Assembly (NCBI RefSeq): GCF_015278125.1
Contig: NZ_JADILO010000022.1
Span: 1 to 64,000 of the forward strand
Reading direction: 5' to 3'
Length of the DNA: 64,000 bases
From: Vibrio fluminensis
Lineage (GTDB): Bacteria; Pseudomonadota; Gammaproteobacteria; Enterobacterales; Vibrionaceae
The position numbers and the translations under genes were made by a program. Under the pieces are notes generated by a model that was not told the origin of the DNA, made no database searches, and saw nothing but the letters and a program-made list of their open reading frames with translations. Below are positions 59,677-64,000 of the stretch, piece by piece (within the stretch, counting starts at the first letter, position 1; each line of letters opens with the position of its first letter).

Positions 59677-62600
59677 ATGGTAGATAGAGAGCAGAGCACC
59701 CAAGGTCTGTACACTCCTGAATTGGAGCATGACGCTTGTGGTATCGGTTTTGTTGCTCACCTCAAAAACCGTAAATCACACGCAGTAGTAACTCAAGCAC
59801 TCGATATGCTTGCTCGCATGGAGCACCGTGGCGGTCAAGGTTGCGATCCATGCAGCGGCGACGGCGCAGGTATCCTACTGCAAAAACCTCATGAATTTCT
59901 TTTAGAAGAAGCGGTCAAGCTTGGGATTAAGCTCCCTTCTTTTGAAAAATACGGTGTTGGTGTCGTACTTTTTCCGAAAGACCAACACAAACGCGAGCAA
60001 TGTCGTGACATTCTAGAACGCAATGCTAAGCGCCTCGATCTTGAAGTAATTGGCTACCGAGTGTTGCCAACCGATAACTCAATGATCGGTGCCGACCCGC
60101 TAAGCACTGAACCACAATTCGAACACGTATTTATTACTGGTGGTCCAGGCACGACGCCAGAAGAGTTAGAACGTAAACTGTATGTATTACGTAACTACAC
60201 GGTTCGCGTATGTTTAGAAAGCGTGTCCAACATTGGTGATGATTTCTACATCAACTCAATGTCATACAAGACTCTGGTTTATAAAGGTCAGCTAACCACT
60301 GAGCAAGTACCTCAGTACTTCTTAGATCTGCAGAACCCAACCATGGTGACTGCACTCGCGTTAGTTCACTCTCGCTTCTCAACCAATACATTCCCTAAAT
60401 GGCGTCTCGCTCAGCCTTTCCGTTACATTGCCCACAATGGTGAAATCAACACCGTTCGCGGTAACTTAAACTGGATGAAGGCACGTGAAGCAATTCTTGA
60501 ATCAGAATTGTTCACTCAAGCTGAAATCGACATGCTGCTACCTATCTGTCAAGAAGGTAGCTCAGACTCATCAAACTTCGACATGGCTCTCGAGCTATTG
60601 GTGCTTTCCGGTCGTAGCTTGCCGCACGCATTAATGATGATGATCCCTGAAGCATGGCAAGAAAATAAAAACATGGATCCAACGCGTCGCGCATTCTATC
60701 AATACCACGCGAACATCATGGAACCATGGGATGGTCCTGCTTCGGTATGTTTTACTGACGGCGTACAAGTAGGTGCAACGCTTGACCGTAACGGTCTGCG
60801 TCCATCACGTTACACAGTGACCAAAGATGACTTCCTAGTCATGGCGTCAGAGTCAGGTGTGGTTGATATCGCGCCAGAAAACGTTGAGTTCCGTGGTCGC
60901 CTGCAACCAGGTCGTATCTTCGTGGCGGACCTTGAGCAAGGTCGCATCATCTCTGACGAAGAAGTCAAAGATTCTATCGCAACCGCTCAACCTTATGAGA
61001 AATGGGTTGAAGAGAATCTGCTTAGCCTGAAAAAACTACCAGACGCAAGCAACCAGTTCAGCCAACCATCGCCTGAACGCCTATTGCACCGTCAACAAGC
61101 GTTTGGTGTGAGCTCGGAAGAAGTGAACGAGATCATCGTGCCAATGGCTAACGATGGTAAAGAGCCTCTATCCGCAATGGGTGCCGACTGGCCACTCGCT
61201 GTACTTTCTCATCAATCACAGCACCTATCTAACTACTTTAAGCAGTTGTTTGCGCAGGTAACCAACCCACCAATCGACCCGATTCGTGAACGCATGGTAA
61301 TGTCGCTGAATACTTACCTAGGTAAGGATCAGAACCTACTGACCGAAACGCCGCTTCACTGTCAAAAAGTCGAGCTTGAATCGCCAGTACTGGCTAACTC
61401 TGAACTCGAGAAGCTACGTGCAATTGATAACGAGCACCTGCAAGCGAAAACGCTGGATATCGTATTCCAAGCCAGTGAAGATCAAGGCAAACTTGAGCGT
61501 GCACTAAAACGTATTTGCCAATACGCAGAAGATGCGGTTATTGATGGCTACTCTATCATCTTGCTAACTGACCGCGCGGTGAATTCTAACCATGCCGCTA
61601 TTCCAGCGATGCTGGCGGTAGGTGCAGTGCACCACCACCTAATTCGCAAAGGTCTTCGTGCTAAGTGTGACATCGTTGTGGAAACGGGTGATGCACGTGA
61701 AACGCATCACTTTGCCACGCTACTTGGCTACGGTGCGAACGCAGTTAACCCTTACTTGGTTATCGAAACCATCGTTGAATTGCAACGCACTAAGAAGCTA
61801 GATCCACAAGCCAACCCACGCGAACTATTTGATAACTACCGTAATGCGGTTAACGGTGGACTGCTTAAGATCTTCTCGAAGATGGGGATCTCGACCCTGC
61901 AGTCGTACCACGGCGCACAAATTTTCGAAGCATTGGGCATCCACAAGTCTGTGGTTGATAAATACTTCACTGGTACTGTTTCGCGTATCCAAGGTCTCAC
62001 TCTGGATGATATCGCCAAAGAAGTACTCGTCCGTCACCGCTTTGGTTACCCACAACGCGATATCCCAATCCAAGTTCTGGATGTTGGTGGTGTTTACCAG
62101 TGGAAACAGCGTGGTGAAAAACACCTGTTTAACCCAGAAACCATATCTTTACTTCAAGAGTCAACGCGCAATAAGAACTACGATCAGTTCAAGCAATATG
62201 CTGCTGCCGTTGATAAGCAAGGGGATAACGCTGTTACGCTACGTAGCCAGCTCGAGTTTATTAAAAACCCAGCAGGCTCGATCCCTCTATCAGAAGTAGA
62301 GTCAATCGACAGCATCGTAAAACGCTTTGCAACTGGTGCAATGTCATTTGGTTCTATTTCTTACGAAGCGCACTCAACGCTTGCGGTAGCGATGAACCGT
62401 CTTGGCGCGAAATCGAACTCAGGTGAAGGTGGTGAAGACCCAATCCGCTTTGAACCAAAAGAGAACGGTGACTGGGAACGCTCTGCAATCAAACAGGTGG
62501 CGTCAGGTCGTTTCGGCGTAACCTCTTACTACCTCACTAACGCTGAAGAGCTACAAATCAAAATGGCTCAAGGCGCAAAACCAGGTGAAGGTGGTCAGCT

Positions 62601-64000
62601 ACCAGGCGATAAAGTCGATGACTGGATCGGTGCGACTCGTCACTCCACTCCTGGGGTGGGTCTGATTTCTCCACCACCGCACCACGACATCTACTCAATC
62701 GAAGATTTGGCACAGCTCATCTACGATTTGAAGAACGCTAACCGTAAAGGTCGCGTTAACGTTAAGCTAGTATCTGAAGCAGGTGTAGGTACCATCGCCT
62801 CAGGCGTTGCGAAAGCGAAAGCTGACGTGGTACTGATCGCTGGTTTTGATGGTGGTACAGGTGCATCACCAATGTCTTCCATTCGTCATACCGGTCTTCC
62901 TTGGGAACTTGGTTTGGCTGAAACTCACCAGACGCTACTGAAAAACGGTCTACGTAACCGTATCGTGGTTCAAGCCGATGGTCAGATGAAGACACCACGT
63001 GACCTTGCAGTCGCAACACTGTTAGGCGCCGAAGAATGGGGCGTAGCAACCGCAGCTCTAGTAGTGGAAGGTTGTATCATGATGCGTAAGTGTCATAAAA
63101 ACACCTGTCCTGTGGGTATTGCAACTCAGAACAAGACGCTACGTGAACGCTTTGATGGCCGCGTAGAAGACGTCGTGACCTTCTTCCAATACATGGCTGA
63201 AGGTCTACGTGAAATCATGGCAGAACTTGGTTTCCGAACTATCGAAGAGATGGTCGGTCAAGGTAAGAAACTGAAAGTTCGCCAAGACGTTTCGCACTGG
63301 AAATACAAGAACCTAGATCTAACGCCTGTGCTGCACGTAGAAGAAGCGCGTGCGGAAGACGGTATCTTCTGTCAGACCCAGCAAAATCATAACCTTGAAT
63401 CAGTATTGGATCGCAAGCTTATCCAAGCTGCAATTCCGGCGCTCGAGAAAGGCGAAGCGGTCACTGCTGAGTTCCCAATCGTCAACACGGACCGCTCAGC
63501 GGGCACAATGTTGTCGAACGAAATCTCGAAAGTATACAAAGATAACGGTCTACCTCAGCCAATGAACGTCAAATTCAAAGGCTCTGCGGGTCAATCATTC
63601 GGTGCTTTCCTTGCTAAGGGCGTTAAGTTCGAAGTGGAAGGTGATGCCAACGATTACTGGGGTAAAGGCCTTTCGGGCGGTACGCTAGTACTTTACCCAG
63701 ACGCCAATTCAAGCATTGTCGCGGAAGATAACATCGTGGTCGGTAACGTATGTTTCTACGGTGCAACCTCAGGTGAGTCTTTCATCCGCGGTCTTGCTGG
63801 TGAGCGTTTCTGTGTACGTAACTCCGGCGCGAAAGTCGTGGTTGAAGGTGTTGGTGACCACGGCTGTGAATACATGACCGGTGGTGCGGCGATTATCCTT
63901 GGTTCGACTGGACGTAACTTTGCTGCTGGTATGAGTGGCGGTGTGGCTTACGTTTGGGATAAATCAGGTGATTTTGAATCCAAACTCAACCCTGAACTGG
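59677..64000 (+). CDS. gltB: Glutamate synthase (NADPH) large subunit GltB, 3' end outside window
   Basis: Large subunit of GOGAT, making two glutamate from glutamine and 2-oxoglutarate. About 1,441 codons are present, so only the last few dozen residues are missing. A 20-residue propeptide precedes the nucleophile Cys21 (HDACGIGF) of the class II amidotransferase domain. The FMN-binding synthase domain and 3Fe-4S cysteines ([17 protein letters not shown]) follow, then the GXGXG beta-helix domain. The ATG has AAGGATG upstream. gltD should follow to the right. Confidence 0.95.
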   Translation, partial: MVDREQSTQGLYTPELEHDACGIGFVAHLKNRKSHAVVTQALDMLARMEHRGGQGCDPCSGDGAGILLQKPHEFLLEEAVKLGIKLPSFEKYGVGVVLFPKDQHKREQCRDILERNAKRLDLEVIGYRVLPTDNSMIGADPLSTEPQFEHVFITGGPGTTPEELERKLYVLRNYTVRVCLESVSNIGDDFYINSMSYKTLVYKGQLTTEQVPQYFLDLQNPTMVTALALVHSRFSTNTFPKWRLAQPFRYIAHNGEINTVRGNLNWMKAREAILESELFTQAEIDMLLPICQEGSSDSSNFDMALELLVLSGRSLPHALMMMIPEAWQENKNMDPTRRAFYQYHANIMEPWDGPASVCFTDGVQVGATLDRNGLRPSRYTVTKDDFLVMASESGVVDIAPENVEFRGRLQPGRIFVADLEQGRIISDEEVKDSIATAQPYEKWVEENLLSLKKLPDASNQFSQPSPERLLHRQQAFGVSSEEVNEIIVPMANDGKEPLSAMGADWPLAVLSHQSQHLSNYFKQLFAQVTNPPIDPIRERMVMSLNTYLGKDQNLLTETPLHCQKVELESPVLANSELEKLRAIDNEHLQAKTLDIVFQASEDQGKLERALKRICQYAEDAVIDGYSIILLTDRAVNSNHAAIPAMLAVGAVHHHLIRKGLRAKCDIVVETGDARETHHFATLLGYGANAVNPYLVIETIVELQRTKKLDPQANPRELFDNYRNAVNGGLLKIFSKMGISTLQSYHGAQIFEALGIHKSVVDKYFTGTVSRIQGLTLDDIAKEVLVRHRFGYPQRDIPIQVLDVGGVYQWKQRGEKHLFNPETISLLQESTRNKNYDQFKQYAAAVDKQGDNAVTLRSQLEFIKNPAGSIPLSEVESIDSIVKRFATGAMSFGSISYEAHSTLAVAMNRLGAKSNSGEGGEDPIRFEPKENGDWERSAIKQVASGRFGVTSYYLTNAEELQIKMAQGAKPGEGGQLPGDKVDDWIGATRHSTPGVGLISPPPHHDIYSIEDLAQLIYDLKNANRKGRVNVKLVSEAGVGTIASGVAKAKADVVLIAGFDGGTGASPMSSIRHTGLPWELGLAETHQTLLKNGLRNRIVVQADGQMKTPRDLAVATLLGAEEWGVATAALVVEGCIMMRKCHKNTCPVGIATQNKTLRERFDGRVEDVVTFFQYMAEGLREIMAELGFRTIEEMVGQGKKLKVRQDVSHWKYKNLDLTPVLHVEEARAEDGIFCQTQQNHNLESVLDRKLIQAAIPALEKGEAVTAEFPIVNTDRSAGTMLSNEISKVYKDNGLPQPMNVKFKGSAGQSFGAFLAKGVKFEVEGDANDYWGKGLSGGTLVLYPDANSSIVAEDNIVVGNVCFYGATSGESFIRGLAGERFCVRNSGAKVVVEGVGDHGCEYMTGGAAIILGSTGRNFAAGMSGGVAYVWDKSGDFESKLNPEL

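Overview
The window is chromosomal DNA of a Vibrio (Gammaproteobacteria). The protein sequences, moderate GC content and gene neighbourhoods all fit. Vibrio-specific markers are an NspS/MbaA polyamine-c-di-GMP pair, a HlyU-like ArsR regulator next to nhaR and an NptA-type Na+/phosphate transporter, and a PlzA-like PilZ protein. The tandem-repeat block and the joining of two otherwise separate blocks suggest a species other than V. cholerae, but I cannot name it. There is no prophage, insertion sequence, CRISPR array or integron; this is core genome with some unusual non-coding segments.

Layout. 1-0.4 kb: promoters and leader of an rRNA operon running leftwards out of the window. 0.4-4.8 kb (minus): clpB (heat-shock promoter), pgeF, rluD. 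4.9-9.4 kb (plus): bamD (sigma-E-like promoter), an MltF-like transglycosylase, raiA (three CRP-like sites), and pheL-pheA with an attenuator. 9.5-13.4 kb (plus): nspS-mbaA-yjjX. 13.4-15.7 kb (minus): slt-trpR. 16.0-19.3 kb (plus): ettA, plzA-like and an M23 peptidase. 19.4-21.6 kb (minus): aroF-tyrA behind TyrR boxes. 21.8-29.5 kb: btsS-btsR, nagZ, anmK-murQ, a DUF2799 lipoprotein and a CstA/BtsT-type transporter whose promoter has four phased BtsR-like repeats. 29.6-40.4 kb (minus): M16 peptidase, fkpB-ispH, ileS/lspA, ribF, murJ. 40.6-43.9 kb: rpsT, hlyU, nhaR, nptA (Pho-box promoter). 44.0-44.5 kb: a 48-bp tandem repeat array. 44.6-49.9 kb (minus): the rppH-ptsP-TSUP-lgt-thyA operon. 49.9-50.5 kb: a DnaA-box cluster beside mutH, in the chromosomal neighbourhood where E. 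coli keeps DARS2. 50.5-53.2 kb: mutH, a small hypothetical gene, tas, a DUF1127 gene and an unlisted 44-codon gene. 53.4-64 kb: lipoprotein-arcB, a PAS-GGDEF cyclase, yhcC, and gltB running off the right edge.

How the genes work together. Several themes recur. Peptidoglycan turnover and synthesis is served by two lytic transglycosylases, an M23 peptidase, NagZ, AnmK, MurQ, PgeF and MurJ. Aromatic amino-acid synthesis uses pheA, aroF and tyrA, with trpR as a regulator. Envelope and lipoprotein biogenesis involves BamD, LspA and Lgt. Cyclic di-GMP signalling is represented by MbaA, a PilZ receptor and a GGEEF cyclase. Pyruvate sensing and uptake (BtsSR and its likely target) lie within 8 kb of each other. 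The most interesting non-coding signals are the DnaA-box cluster, the BtsR repeats, the 48-bp array, the Pho-box promoter, the phe attenuator and the tandem CRP-like sites.
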